A stretch of DNA of 64,000 nucleotides from Sarcina sp. DSM 11001 (GTDB lineage: Bacteria > Bacillota > Clostridia > Lachnospirales > Lachnospiraceae), in assembly GCF_900101015.1 (NCBI RefSeq), contig NZ_FNFZ01000001.1, forward strand, positions 231,335 through 295,334, given 5' to 3'. The notes beneath the pieces were generated by a model, which saw only the letters and a program-made list of their open reading frames with translations, was not told the DNA's origin and did not search any database. Within the stretch, counting starts at the first letter, position 1. Every line of letters starts with the position of its first letter. Positions 34,850 to 46,063 of the stretch are shown piece after piece. A program made the position numbers and the translations under genes.

Positions 34850-34906
34850 ACACTGCTTTCCCGGCGGAGGGAAAGTTTTCAGCGGAGAGAGTTTTCAGCG
34901 GAGAAG

Positions 34907-34960
34907 GTCAGGAACTGTTCCTGACAGCCGGTGAACACAGGTGTTTTTACCGGCTGTTTA
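34907..34960 (+). terminator. Two adjacent hairpins after prfA
   Basis: GTCAGGAA (34907-34914) pairs with 34918-34925, then CAGCCGGT (34925-34932) pairs with ACCGGCTG (34949-34956), followed by TTTATG. The second could be a weak terminator; the T-run is only three. Confidence 0.5.
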
Positions 34961-35040
34961 TGACCGGTTTTCAGACAGGTATAGGGGACCTGCAGGCGTG
35001 TCCTGAATGAAAGGGCATTGTCTTGAAAAAGGGGGAAAAC

Positions 35041-36615
35041 ATGGCAAATCTTTTCGGCGCGATCGATGTCGGCAGCCATGAGATCGAGCTCAAAATCTTT
35101 GAACTTTCCAGAAAGAGCGGGATCCGGCAGGTGGATGATGTCGTTCATCTGACTGATCTCGGGACGGATACCTATAATGACGGGCGGATCAGCTTTGCGC
35201 ATGTTGCAGAGATCAAAAGGATCCTTCTCGATTATAAGAGGATCATGACCTCCTATGGCGTCACCAACTACCGCGCCTACGGGACCAGTGCCTTCCGGGA
35301 TATGAAAAACGCCGCAGTGGTCCTGCGCCAGATCGAGCAGGAGACCGGGATCCACATCGATATCCTGGCCAATGCAGAGCAGCGCTTTCTCGATTATAAA
35401 TCCATTGCCTCGAAGGGGGAGGATTTTAACCGCGTGATCGGCAAGGGGACAGCGATCGTTGACATCGGCGGCGGGAGCATCCAGATCTCCCTTTTTGAAA
35501 AGGACCGGCTGATACTCACGCAGAATCTGCAGCTGGGCGTCCTGCGTATGAATGAGCTCCTGCACCGCATCGGCGCAGGGAGCCGCAGGCTGGCCATGCT
35601 TGTGGAGGAAATGGTCAATTCCCAGCTCAATGTCTTTGACAAACTCTATCTGGCTGGTAGAGGGATCCGCAACATCATCGTTGTCGATGATTATATTTCA
35701 GAAGTGCTCAGCAGGAGGCGGTATGATTTCCAGGCAGGGATGACTGAAACACCGGACAAAATGAAGCAGTCCGGGAATTTTGTATCCGCCGGAGATTTCC
35801 GCCAGTATATGCAGGAGCTGGGAAAGATCAACCACACGGATCTGGCCAGGCGGCTGGGGATCGAGGATGACAATGTACCTCTTCTCAGGATCAGCGCCAT
35901 AACCGTCCGCTGTATTATGGAGAGGATGCAGGCAGAGCTCCTGTGGTTCCCCTGTGTGACGCTCTGTGACGGCATTGTCTACGAATTTGCCGAGGAGAGA
36001 AAATACCTGCGTACAGCCCATAATTTTGAACAGGATATCCTTGCCTGCGCCGAGCAGATCAGCAGGCGCTACCGGGGAAGCGAAGAGCGGACCGGAACGA
36101 TCAGGTCTATCGCCGTCAAAATCTTTGACAGTACGAAAAAGCTCCACGGAATGGGGAACAGAGAGCGGCTGCTTCTGGAGATCGCTGCGATCCTGTACGA
36201 CTGCGGCCAGTATATCAGCATGACCAATCAGGCGGAATGCTCCAGCAACATCATCAGATCGACCGAGATCATCGGTATCTCCCAGATCGAGCGTCTGATC
36301 ATAGCCTGCGCGGTCCTGTACAAGCATGAGGAGTTTTCCTTCCGGGTGCTCCGCAGTCAGGAGGCTTCCCTTGACAGGGAGGACTGCATCCTGGTCGCCA
36401 GACTCACAGCGATCCTCCGCGTAGCTGACGGTCTGGACGTCTCCCATCGGCAGAAATTCAGTGATTTCCAGATAAGGAACCAGGACGGAAAGATGGTCAT
36501 CACGGTTGAGACAGAAGAGGATATTTCCCTGGAAAAAGGCCTGTTTGACCAGAGCGCGGAATTCTTTGAGGAAGTCTTTGGACTCCGCCCTGTGATCAAA
36601 CAAAAGAAAAAATAA
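35041..36615 (+). CDS. Ppx/GppA-type exopolyphosphatase with degenerate HD domain
   Basis: Ppx/GppA phosphatase acting on polyphosphate or pppGpp. The N-terminal ASKHA half shows GAIDVGSHEIELKIF, YGTSAFRDMKN and the phosphate motif IVDIGGGSIQISLFE (~residue 138). The C-terminal half has the HD-type helical fold, but the usual LLHDIG reads ILYDCG and the following HH pair reads QAE, so the metal site is lost. ATG 35041 is chosen because AAGGGGG sits ~6 nt upstream; a TTG at 35023 is in frame. It precedes ppk1 by 50 nt, so both ends of polyphosphate metabolism are made together. Confidence 0.88.
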   Translation: MANLFGAIDVGSHEIELKIFELSRKSGIRQVDDVVHLTDLGTDTYNDGRISFAHVAEIKRILLDYKRIMTSYGVTNYRAYGTSAFRDMKNAAVVLRQIEQETGIHIDILANAEQRFLDYKSIASKGEDFNRVIGKGTAIVDIGGGSIQISLFEKDRLILTQNLQLGVLRMNELLHRIGAGSRRLAMLVEEMVNSQLNVFDKLYLAGRGIRNIIVVDDYISEVLSRRRYDFQAGMTETPDKMKQSGNFVSAGDFRQYMQELGKINHTDLARRLGIEDDNVPLLRISAITVRCIMERMQAELLWFPCVTLCDGIVYEFAEERKYLRTAHNFEQDILACAEQISRRYRGSEERTGTIRSIAVKIFDSTKKLHGMGNRERLLLEIAAILYDCGQYISMTNQAECSSNIIRSTEIIGISQIERLIIACAVLYKHEEFSFRVLRSQEASLDREDCILVARLTAILRVADGLDVSHRQKFSDFQIRNQDGKMVITVETEEDISLEKGLFDQSAEFFEEVFGLRPVIKQKKK

Positions 36616-36664
36616 AAATGAAACACTCAGATCCCTGCGGGATCAGGAACATGGAGGATCAGAC

Positions 36665-39070
36665 ATGGCAGATCAGAAGGTAAAATATACAGATCCGCAA
36701 TATTATCAGAACCGGGAACTGAGCTGGCTCAAATTTGACCGGAGATGTCTGAGCGAGGCGAGAAACAAGGACAATCCCCTGTTTGAGCGCCTCAAGTTCC
36801 TGAGCATCACGGCCTCCAACCTCGATGAATTTTTTATGGTCCGGGTGGCATCCCTGCAGGATATGATCAATGCGGGATATAAAAAGCGGGATATTGCCGG
36901 CATGACAGCCCAGGAGCAGCTCGATGCCCTCCTGACGGAGACTCATCAGTTTATGCAGAGGCAGTATTCTACCTACAATAAGCAGCTGGTGACCGGTCTC
37001 AAAGAGAATGGTCTGGAGATCGTCGGCAGTTATGAAGACCTGACAGAAAAAGAACAGAAATTTGTTGAGGAGTTTTTTGAAAACGAAGTCTTTCCCGTGC
37101 TGACTCCCATGGCCGTGGACAACTCCAGGCCCTTCCCCCTTGTCAGGAACAAGAGCCTGAACATCTGCGCCCTTCTCAAGAGAAAAGAAGGGACGGGACA
37201 GGGGATCCCGGGATATATGCGCAAGCCCAAAAAGGCGGACCGGGAGATCAGAGAGGACAGCTGGGATCCTTTTAACACTTCCATTCTGGAAAAAGAGGGC
37301 AAGGGCGGAAAAACAGCGAAGGGGTCGAAAGGCACCGGAAAGGATTCCGCCAATGTAAAGACCGCCGCCAAAGACGCAAGGGAAAAGGCGGCCAAAAAGG
37401 ATTCCCGTGATGCCAGGACGGATAAAAAGGATGTAAAGACAGGTAAGGAGAAGGACGCAAAGGAAAAGAACCCCTTCCAGTATGCGACCATCCAGGTCCC
37501 CGCGGTCCTGCCCCGGATCCTTGAACTGCCGGAAAGCCCTGTCAGGAGGATCATTTTCCTGGAGGAGATCATCCGCCATCACCTTCCCGGACTCTTTCTG
37601 AATTATGACGTCGTCTGCGCCTATCCCTATCGTGTAACGAGGAATGCAGATCTTTCGATCGACGAGGACGAGGCCGCCGATCTCCTCAAGGAGATAGAGA
37701 AACAGCTCAAAAAAAGGCAGCGGGGCTATGCCATCCGGCTCGAGGTGGAAGCAGGTATGGATCCCAGACTGCTGGGCTTTTTGAAAAAAGAATTCGAGGT
37801 CGGAGACGACAGGATCTACGAGATCGACGGTCCTCTGGACCTGACCTTCCTCATGAAGCTCTACGGGATCCCGGGCTTTGAGTGGCTGCGGGAAAGCAGG
37901 TACGCGAAGCCGCAGGAGATTCCGGCGCTCCCGTCCGGCTGCAATATTTTTGAACAGATCCGCGGCGGCGATATTTTCATGCACCACCCCTACCAGACCT
38001 TCCAGCCTGTCGTGGACTTCGTCGCCCAGGCGGCGGACGATCCGGAAGTCCTGGCGATCAAGCAGACACTCTACCGCGTCAGCGGCAATTCACCCATCAT
38101 TGCGGCCCTGGCCAGAGCTGCGGAGAACGGGAAACAGGTGACGGTCCTGGTGGAGCTCAAGGCCAGATTCGATGAAGAAAACAACATCGTCTGGGCCAGG
38201 ATGCTGGAGCACGCAGGCTGCCATGTCATTTACGGCCTGATCGGCCTCAAGACCCACAGCAAGATCACTCTCGTGGTCCGCCGCGAGATGGACGGGATCC
38301 GCCGCTATGTGCATCTGGCCACCGGCAACTACAACGATACCACAGCCAGGATCTATACGGATATCGGCATCATGACCTGCCGGGACGACATCGGCGAGGA
38401 TGCCACCAGTGCTTTCAACATGCTCTCCGGCTATTCGGAACCCCGCTACTGGAACTGCCTGGCCCTGGCCCCCCTGTGGCTCAAGGACCGGTTCCTCCAT
38501 CTGATCCGACGCGAGGCTGCCCATGCTGCAAACGGCGAGAAAGCCTGTATCCGGGCAAAAATGAACTCCCTGTGCGATCCGGATATCATGGAGGCCCTGT
38601 ACGAAGCCAGCTCCGCCGGTGTCAGGATCGACCTCATCGTGCGCGGCATCTGCTGCCTCAAGGTCGGGATCCCCGGCGTCAGTGAGAACATCCATGTCCG
38701 GTCCATCGTAGGCAACTTCCTTGAACACAGCCGAATCTTTTACTTTGAGAATGGCGGCCGCCCCGAAGTCTTCGCCGCCAGCGCCGACTGGATGCCCAGA
38801 AACCTCGACCGCCGCGTGGAGATCCTCTTCCCCATCCTGGACCGCAGGATCGCCGAAAAAGTGACCCACATCCTCGACGTAGAGCTCGCCGACACCGTCA
38901 AGGCCCATGTCCTGAAAGCGGACGGCTCCTACGACCGCGTCGACAAGCGCGGCAAAGAACTGATCGACTCCCAGCGCGTCTTCTGCGACGAGGCTGTAAA
39001 AGAAGCCCAGGAAGCCCTGCATCCCCGCGGGGAAAGAGTCTTCATCCCCGCAGAGGCTAAGGAAAACTGA
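36665..39070 (+). CDS. ppk1: Polyphosphate kinase 1
   Basis: Ppk1 reversibly moves the ATP gamma-phosphate onto polyphosphate, at the membrane or in polyphosphate granules. The N-domain begins NRELSWLKFDRRCLSEA and contains SNLDEFFMVRVA. The two catalytic histidines are H531 (GLKTHSKITL), which carries the phosphate, and H688 (EHSRIFYF). Residues ~173-268 hold an unusual Lys/Ala/Asp-rich insertion (KGSKGTGKDSANVKTAAKD), making the protein 801 residues against ~690-720. It is just after the ppx-like gene. A bidirectional terminator follows. Function is secure; the insertion is likely a disordered basic loop that might touch polyphosphate. Confidence 0.96.
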   Translation: MADQKVKYTDPQYYQNRELSWLKFDRRCLSEARNKDNPLFERLKFLSITASNLDEFFMVRVASLQDMINAGYKKRDIAGMTAQEQLDALLTETHQFMQRQYSTYNKQLVTGLKENGLEIVGSYEDLTEKEQKFVEEFFENEVFPVLTPMAVDNSRPFPLVRNKSLNICALLKRKEGTGQGIPGYMRKPKKADREIREDSWDPFNTSILEKEGKGGKTAKGSKGTGKDSANVKTAAKDAREKAAKKDSRDARTDKKDVKTGKEKDAKEKNPFQYATIQVPAVLPRILELPESPVRRIIFLEEIIRHHLPGLFLNYDVVCAYPYRVTRNADLSIDEDEAADLLKEIEKQLKKRQRGYAIRLEVEAGMDPRLLGFLKKEFEVGDDRIYEIDGPLDLTFLMKLYGIPGFEWLRESRYAKPQEIPALPSGCNIFEQIRGGDIFMHHPYQTFQPVVDFVAQAADDPEVLAIKQTLYRVSGNSPIIAALARAAENGKQVTVLVELKARFDEENNIVWARMLEHAGCHVIYGLIGLKTHSKITLVVRREMDGIRRYVHLATGNYNDTTARIYTDIGIMTCRDDIGEDATSAFNMLSGYSEPRYWNCLALAPLWLKDRFLHLIRREAAHAANGEKACIRAKMNSLCDPDIMEALYEASSAGVRIDLIVRGICCLKVGIPGVSENIHVRSIVGNFLEHSRIFYFENGGRPEVFAASADWMPRNLDRRVEILFPILDRRIAEKVTHILDVELADTVKAHVLKADGSYDRVDKRGKELIDSQRVFCDEAVKEAQEALHPRGERVFIPAEAKEN

Positions 39071-39080
39071 AAAATACCTG

Positions 39081-39118
39081 AAAAATCCCCGGAATCAAGA
39101 TGATACCGGGGATTTTTT
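39081..39118. terminator. Bidirectional terminator between ppk1 and the ABC-F gene
   Basis: A perfect 12-bp inverted repeat (39081-39092 with 39106-39117) with A-tract before and T-tract after, between convergent genes. Confidence 0.92.
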
Positions 39119-39145
39119 ACAGGATTTTTTACAGTTATAGTTCTG

Positions 39146-40783
39146 TCAGTTGCTGTCTTCATCCTTGTTGGCGATGTAGACAGTGCGCTTTCTGGCTTCA
39201 GCGTTGTTCTCCAGATAATCGTCGTAAGTGGAGACTTTGTCGATGATGGAGCCGTCGGGCAGGATCTCGATGATGCGGTTTGCGGTGGTCTGCACGACCT
39301 GGTGGTCGCGGCAGGCAAACAGCTCGACGCCGGGGAAGCGCATCATGCCTTCGTTGAGGGCGGAGATGGATTCCATGTCGAGGTGGTTCGTGGGCTCGTC
39401 AAAGATCAGGCAGTTTGCGCCGCTGATCATCATTTTGGAGAGCTGGCAGCGGACCTTCTCACCTCCCGAGAGGATATTGACATGCTTGATGCCGTCCTCG
39501 CCGGCAAAGAGCATGCGCCCCAGGAAACCGCGGACATAGGTGACGTCCTTGATGGGGGAGTAGCCGGTGAGCCATTCGGTGATGGTCAGGGAAGAGTCAA
39601 ACTCCTTTGTATTGTCCTTGCAGAAATAGGCCTGGCTGGTGGTGATACCCCACTTGTAGGTGCCTTCATCGGGCTCCATGTTGCCGGTAAGGATCTCGAA
39701 CAGGGTGGTCTTCGCCAGTTCCTGGCTGCCGACAAAAGCGATCTTGTCGTCGTGCCCCATGACGAAGGAGACATTGTCCAGGACCTTGACGCCGTTGACG
39801 GTCTTGGAGATCCCGCTGACGGTGAGTACTTCGTTTCCGATCTCGCGGTCAGGCCTGAAATCGATATAGGGATATTTGCGGCTGGAGGGCTTGATCTCGT
39901 CGAGCTGGATCTTTTCCAGGGCGCGCTTGCGGCTCGTCGCCTGTTTGGATTTGGAGGCGTTGGCGGAGAAACGGGAGATAAACTCCTTGAGCTCCTTGAT
40001 CTTTTCCTCCTTCTTTTTATTTGCTTCCTTCATCTGCCTGATCAGAAGGCGGGAGGATTCATACCAGAAATCGTAGTTGCCGGCATAGAGTGTGATCTTG
40101 CCGTAATCGATGTCCGCGATGTAGGTGCAGACCTTGTTGAGGAAATATCTGTCGTGGGAGACGACAATGACGGTATTGGGGAAGTTGATCAGGAACTCCT
40201 CCAGCCAGTTGATGGCGTCCAGATCCAGATGGTTGGTGGGCTCGTCGAGGAGCAGGACGTCGGGATTTCCAAAGAGAGCGCGGGCAAGAAGTACTTTGAC
40301 CTTTTGTGCGCCCGTGATCTCGCGCATGAGATATCCGTGGAGCTCTGTCTCGATGCCGAGGCCGTTCAACAGGGCTTCCGCATTGGACTCGGCCTCCCAG
40401 CCGTCCATCTCGGCAAATTCCGTCTCCAGTTCGCTTGCCCGGATCCCGTCCTCGTCGGAAAAGTCCTCTTTTGCGTAGAGAGCGTCTTTTTCGGCACGGA
40501 TCTCGAACAGCCTGGGATTTCCCTGAATGACCGTATCCAGGACGATCTGGTTGTCGTATTTGTTGTGATCCTGCTCCAGGAAGGAGAGACGCTGCCCTTC
40601 GGTGATCGTGACACTTCCATTGGTCGTCTCAAGCTGTCCCGAGAGTATGCGCAGGAAGGTGGATTTGCCGGCACCGTTCGCACCGATGATTCCGTAGCAG
40701 TTCCCTTCTGTGAATTTGATCGAGACATCTTCAAACAGTGCTTTTTTGCCAAGGCGGAGTGTAACGCCGTTTGCTGCGATCAT
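39146..40783 (-). CDS. ABC-F family ATPase (YkpA/YbiT-like)
   Basis: Soluble ABC-F protein with two nucleotide-binding domains and a linker (EANKKKEEKIKELKEFI) that probably enters the ribosomal E-site region. NBD1 has GANGAGKST and LLLDEPTNHLDLD; its signature reads ITGAQKVKVLLARA instead of LSGGQ. NBD2 has a divergent Walker A (GSQELAKTT), a good signature LSGGEKVRCQLSK and LIFDEPTNHLDME, while the H-loop histidine appears replaced (CRDHQ). Such NBD2 variants are familiar in the YkpA subgroup. It has no membrane segments, so it is a translation factor or ribosome-protection protein rather than a transporter. No macrolide-resistance-type features can be claimed. Confidence 0.9.
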   Translation of the reverse strand: MIAANGVTLRLGKKALFEDVSIKFTEGNCYGIIGANGAGKSTFLRILSGQLETTNGSVTITEGQRLSFLEQDHNKYDNQIVLDTVIQGNPRLFEIRAEKDALYAKEDFSDEDGIRASELETEFAEMDGWEAESNAEALLNGLGIETELHGYLMREITGAQKVKVLLARALFGNPDVLLLDEPTNHLDLDAINWLEEFLINFPNTVIVVSHDRYFLNKVCTYIADIDYGKITLYAGNYDFWYESSRLLIRQMKEANKKKEEKIKELKEFISRFSANASKSKQATSRKRALEKIQLDEIKPSSRKYPYIDFRPDREIGNEVLTVSGISKTVNGVKVLDNVSFVMGHDDKIAFVGSQELAKTTLFEILTGNMEPDEGTYKWGITTSQAYFCKDNTKEFDSSLTITEWLTGYSPIKDVTYVRGFLGRMLFAGEDGIKHVNILSGGEKVRCQLSKMMISGANCLIFDEPTNHLDMESISALNEGMMRFPGVELFACRDHQVVQTTANRIIEILPDGSIIDKVSTYDDYLENNAEARKRTVYIANKDEDSN

Positions 40784-40844
40784 ATCTGTTTCCCTTTCTT
40801 TTATGAGGCAGACATCAGGATCTGTCTGTATTGGTGAAGTGCAG

Positions 40845-40876
40845 TTTATAAAATGCAGTCATAACGTAGCTGTCAA
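40845..40876 (-). promoter_or_regulatory. Candidate promoter of the ABC-F gene
   Basis: On the minus strand TTGACA (40876-40871), then TTTTAT or TTTATA after 17-18 nt. The -35 is a perfect match but the -10 is weak. Confidence 0.4.
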
Positions 40877-40879
40877 TGG

Positions 40880-41110
40880 ATAGCAATTAATATATCAGTC
40901 AATATATAGTATTTAGTACATAGCAATTAGTAAGCATACATGATTCAATAAAAAAAAGCAAGGTGTGATATGGGGACACCTGCTGTTTTCAGCGTTTTTT
41001 TCATCGATATTATGCACTTTTCAGCTTTGACCGGAAAGAATCCGGTGAGGATGCTGTTACTAGTACATCATAACTTATGCCCGCTGTTCCTCTGCCAGGC
41101 TCTGTCATAT
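40880..41110. other. AT-rich divergent intergenic region
   Basis: Between the ABC-F gene (minus) and the glycerophosphodiesterase (plus). It holds TAGCAATTA repeats (about 40881 and 40920) and short TATATAG-type motifs. No gene, clear operator or terminator is seen. Confidence 0.4.
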
Positions 41111-41114
41111 TATG

Positions 41115-41143
41115 TGGCAGACACAGGGAAATGGTGCTATAAT
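41115..41143 (+). promoter_or_regulatory. Extended -10 promoter of the glycerophosphodiesterase gene
   Basis: TGCTATAAT (41135-41143) is a perfect extended -10; the -35 (TGGCAG at 41115) is weak, as is common with this promoter class. Transcription would start near 41150, which argues against the frame's first Met at 41112. Confidence 0.7.
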
Positions 41144-41285
41144 GATTTTTGCTGAATTTTTACAGGCTGCATTGAATGATATAAAGATCATATCAATAGA
41201 CGGATCATCTCAATTTACAGATCAAACAGGTTTAGAAAGAGAAAGATCAGATGCGCCGGATGCAGAGGGCGCAGAACAGGAGTGT

Positions 41286-42152
41286 ATGGCAAAACGATTG
41301 AGAAAGGCCGGGCGGCTGGCCGTTGGCGCGGCGGCTGTTTCCGGGGCTTATCTTTTTACGATCATGCCCCGTCTGGTCAGAAAACCGGACAGAGAGGCGT
41401 TTCGAACCCGGTTCTTTGCCCACCGGGGGCTCCACAAAAACGGGACGGCTTATCCGGAGAACTCACTTCCCGCTATAAAAAGAGCTGTGGAGGCAGGATA
41501 CGGGATTGAATTTGATATTCAGGTAACAAAAGACGGCATCCCTGTCGTCTTTCATGATTTTACGCTGAAGCGCATGTGCAGGAGGAAGGGGAAGGTCTGC
41601 GATTATACCCTGGAGCAGCTGAGGAGATTCCGTCTTCTGGACAGCGGAGAGCGGATCCCTACCTTTGAGGAAGCGCTGAAGCTTGTGGACGGAAAGGTCC
41701 CTCTGATCATAGAGATGAAGGTCGAGTACTATGACCTGCGTATATGCCGGGCAGCCGACAGGCTCTTAAGGGACTATCAGGGCGTGTACTGTATCGAATC
41801 CTTTAATCCTCTGGTGCTTTTATGGTACCGGAAGAACCGGCCGGATGTCATGAGGGGGCAGCTTTCTGACGGTTTTATCCACCAGAAGGAGTTCCGGACA
41901 CCTGTCAAGATCGCTCCCGGCTTTTTTATTCAGTTTTTAGTTACGAATTGCGTGACAAGACCCGACTTTATCGCTTATAATCACAAGTATCAGGGCAATC
42001 TCTCCAGGTCTTTATGCCGCCGTCTTTTCAGAGGTAAGGCAGCTGCCTGGACAGTGCGCAGCGAGGAGGAGCTGCGGCGCGCGAAGCCACATTTTGACGT
42101 CTTCATTTTTGACAGTTTCCTTCCTGATGCCGCGCACCGGAAAAAGAACTGA
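41286..42152 (+). CDS. Membrane-anchored glycerophosphodiester phosphodiesterase
   Basis: GDPD enzymes hydrolyse glycerophosphodiesters from phospholipid turnover to glycerol-3-phosphate and an alcohol. After a short N-terminal helix (LAVGAAAVSGAYLFTI, ~11-27) come the family motifs: FFAHRG with the catalytic His, YPENSLPAIKRAVEAG, IEFDIQVTKDG for metal binding and VVFHDFTLKRMC with the second His; LIIEMKVE follows. ATG 41286 is chosen because AGGAG lies 3 nt upstream and the promoter at 41138 lies inside the longer frame that begins at 41112. It is a single-gene unit. Confidence 0.88.
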   Translation: MAKRLRKAGRLAVGAAAVSGAYLFTIMPRLVRKPDREAFRTRFFAHRGLHKNGTAYPENSLPAIKRAVEAGYGIEFDIQVTKDGIPVVFHDFTLKRMCRRKGKVCDYTLEQLRRFRLLDSGERIPTFEEALKLVDGKVPLIIEMKVEYYDLRICRAADRLLRDYQGVYCIESFNPLVLLWYRKNRPDVMRGQLSDGFIHQKEFRTPVKIAPGFFIQFLVTNCVTRPDFIAYNHKYQGNLSRSLCRRLFRGKAAAWTVRSEEELRRAKPHFDVFIFDSFLPDAAHRKKN

Positions 42153-42254
42153 CCGGCATACAGCGGCGGAACCATTCAGGGTCTCGCTGCGATTTTTATA
42201 TGTTTTATATGTCAACGGTTCAGCTGTCTGTTTTAATTCTGTCAATTCTTTATT

Positions 42255-42260
42255 TATAAT
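42255..42260 (+). promoter_or_regulatory. Probable -10 element for ppdK
   Basis: TATAAT at 42255-42260, preceded by TTTA. The region 17 nt upstream (TTTAAT at 42232) is only a weak -35. It lies ~80 nt before the ppdK start. Confidence 0.5.
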
Positions 42261-42341
42261 AGTAATAACCGTTTATGACCCTGTTGGTTACTGCAGCCAA
42301 GTGCTACACTGCAGAACACATATCACATGAGGAGGTAATGA

Positions 42342-44963
<2,622 letters not shown>

Positions 44964-44965
44964 GG

Positions 44966-45051
44966 GGTCTGAAAGATTCTGTAAAATGATTCTGAAAAAA
45001 GATCCTGAAAAAGATTCTGAAAGAAGATTCTGAAAAGAATTCTTGAAAATG
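44966..45051 (+). repeat. 12-13-bp tandem repeats between ppdK and its terminator
   Basis: About seven imperfect copies of GATTCTGAAAAA (variants GATCCTGAAAAA, GATTCTGAAAGAA, ATTCTTGAAAAT) run from just after the ppdK stop to the terminator. Confidence 0.85.
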
Positions 45052-45052
45052 T

Positions 45053-45090
45053 AAATCCCGCCATACTTCCGGTATGGCGGGATTTATTTA
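45053..45090 (+). terminator. Terminator after ppdK
   Basis: A perfect 14-bp inverted repeat (45053-45066 with 45072-45085) with a 5-nt loop TTCCG runs into ATTTATTTA. Confidence 0.92.
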
Positions 45091-45145
45091 CGGATACATT
45101 TATTTACAGATATATTTATTTACAGATATATTTATTTACGAATAT
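45082..45145 (+). repeat. Four-copy 16-bp tandem repeat
   Basis: ATTTATTTACGGATAC, two copies of ATTTATTTACAGATAT, then ATTTATTTACGAATAT lie head to tail with a 16-bp period, starting inside the terminator stem's last bases. Confidence 0.9.
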
Positions 45146-45248
45146 ACTTATCTGCAAAAGCAGGTGTTAAGGTTCTTGTTCGCGAAGGTATTATTATGCA
45201 AAAGTCTTTTCATGAAAATCTACAAAGCATTATTTGTGAAAAGCTGTT

Positions 45249-45509
45249 TTAGGAAACGATCTTCAATCCATAGATGAGCTCCATCACCGTGCTGACCTCC
45301 TCCTTCATACGCTGGCAGGCCTCACTTTCATTGTCAAACTGCATCAGGCCGATCTTGGCCTTTCCTTCACTATAATATACTTCCCACTCCTGACGGTTTT
45401 TGTCCCAGCCAAGGCAGATCCGGTTTTTGTGATGTCCGCCCTTCATATTATACAAACGGGACGGAACCAGATGATCTTTAAAATATTTCTGTAATTCTTT
45501 TGCCGTCAT
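45249..45509 (-). CDS. Small protein of unknown function
   Basis: An 86-residue soluble protein with no signal or membrane segment. Its core reads HHKNRICLGWDKNRQEWEVYYSEG, then MQFDNESEACQRMKEE. This WEVYYSE(R)G plus EACxxMxEE pattern recalls small proteins found next to polymorphic toxins, where some are immunity proteins, but no toxin gene lies beside it and I could not confirm the family. AAAGGA sits ~10 nt before ATG 45509, and a candidate TTGCAT / TAAATA promoter (17-nt spacing) lies at 45561-45589 on the same strand. It stands alone between ppdK and groES. Confidence 0.7.
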   Translation of the reverse strand: MTAKELQKYFKDHLVPSRLYNMKGGHHKNRICLGWDKNRQEWEVYYSEGKAKIGLMQFDNESEACQRMKEEVSTVMELIYGLKIVS

Positions 45510-45560
45510 TTCGATAGAGTCCTTTCAAATCCAATCATGTTTTATAAACAAAATCATCAT

Positions 45561-45589
45561 TATTTATAAACAGCGAGTCTTGAATGCAA
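45561..45589 (-). promoter_or_regulatory. Candidate promoter of the 86-residue protein gene
   Basis: On the minus strand TTGCAT (45589-45584), 17-nt spacer, TAAATA (45566-45561), ~50 nt before the start codon. Confidence 0.45.
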
Positions 45590-45892
45590 CATCAGGTACA
45601 GACAGTACAGGCGCAGCCGGGTACAGATAACAGGGATCGTGCCTGCATTCAATACATGCCGGGATGCGGCTGGCTGACAGTCGAGATGTAGTTTTAAAAA
45701 CTACATTTACCATATCACTGTATTTTCGGGATTTCAACTATATTTTGAAAAAACAGCTTTTGCACAGCTTTTGCTTTGAAGCAGTCCGGGGCTAAATACT
45801 TAAATTAAACCGGAAAATACGAAATACTTCGAAAAATAAAGAATAATAGAGAAAAACAGAGAAATATGGAGTAAACAGCTATCTAAATCAAT
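45590..45892. other. Intergenic region upstream of the groES promoter
   Basis: About 300 nt with no gene. It contains one symmetric element, ATGTAGTTTT/AAAACTACAT at 45686-45706, and an AT-rich run with GAAATAC and GAGAAAAACAGAG repeats (45820-45870). No terminator or ncRNA could be assigned. Confidence 0.35.
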
Positions 45893-45921
45893 TTGCAAAC
45901 AATAGAGAGCCTGACTATTAT
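45893..45921 (+). promoter_or_regulatory. SigA-type promoter of groESL
   Basis: TTGCAA (45893-45898), 17-nt spacer, TATTAT (45916-45921). The predicted transcription start (~45929) abuts the CIRCE operator. Confidence 0.8.
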
Positions 45922-45932
45922 ACACGATAGGG

Positions 45933-45959
45933 CTGGCACTCGACAGTATAGAGTGCTAA
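45933..45959 (+). promoter_or_regulatory. CIRCE operator (HrcA binding site)
   Basis: CTGGCACTC, nine bases, GAGTGCTAA. The right arm matches the CIRCE consensus perfectly and the left arm differs at positions 1 and 3 (consensus TTAGCACTC). HrcA bound here would repress groESL until heat shock. Confidence 0.92.
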
Positions 45960-46063
45960 CAACATTAAAGATGATCGTACAGGAGCCTGAAGGGATATGG
46001 ATCCTGTGATCCGGGTCGTCAGGCACCAATTGTAATGAAATGTTATGAATGGAGGTAATTATT

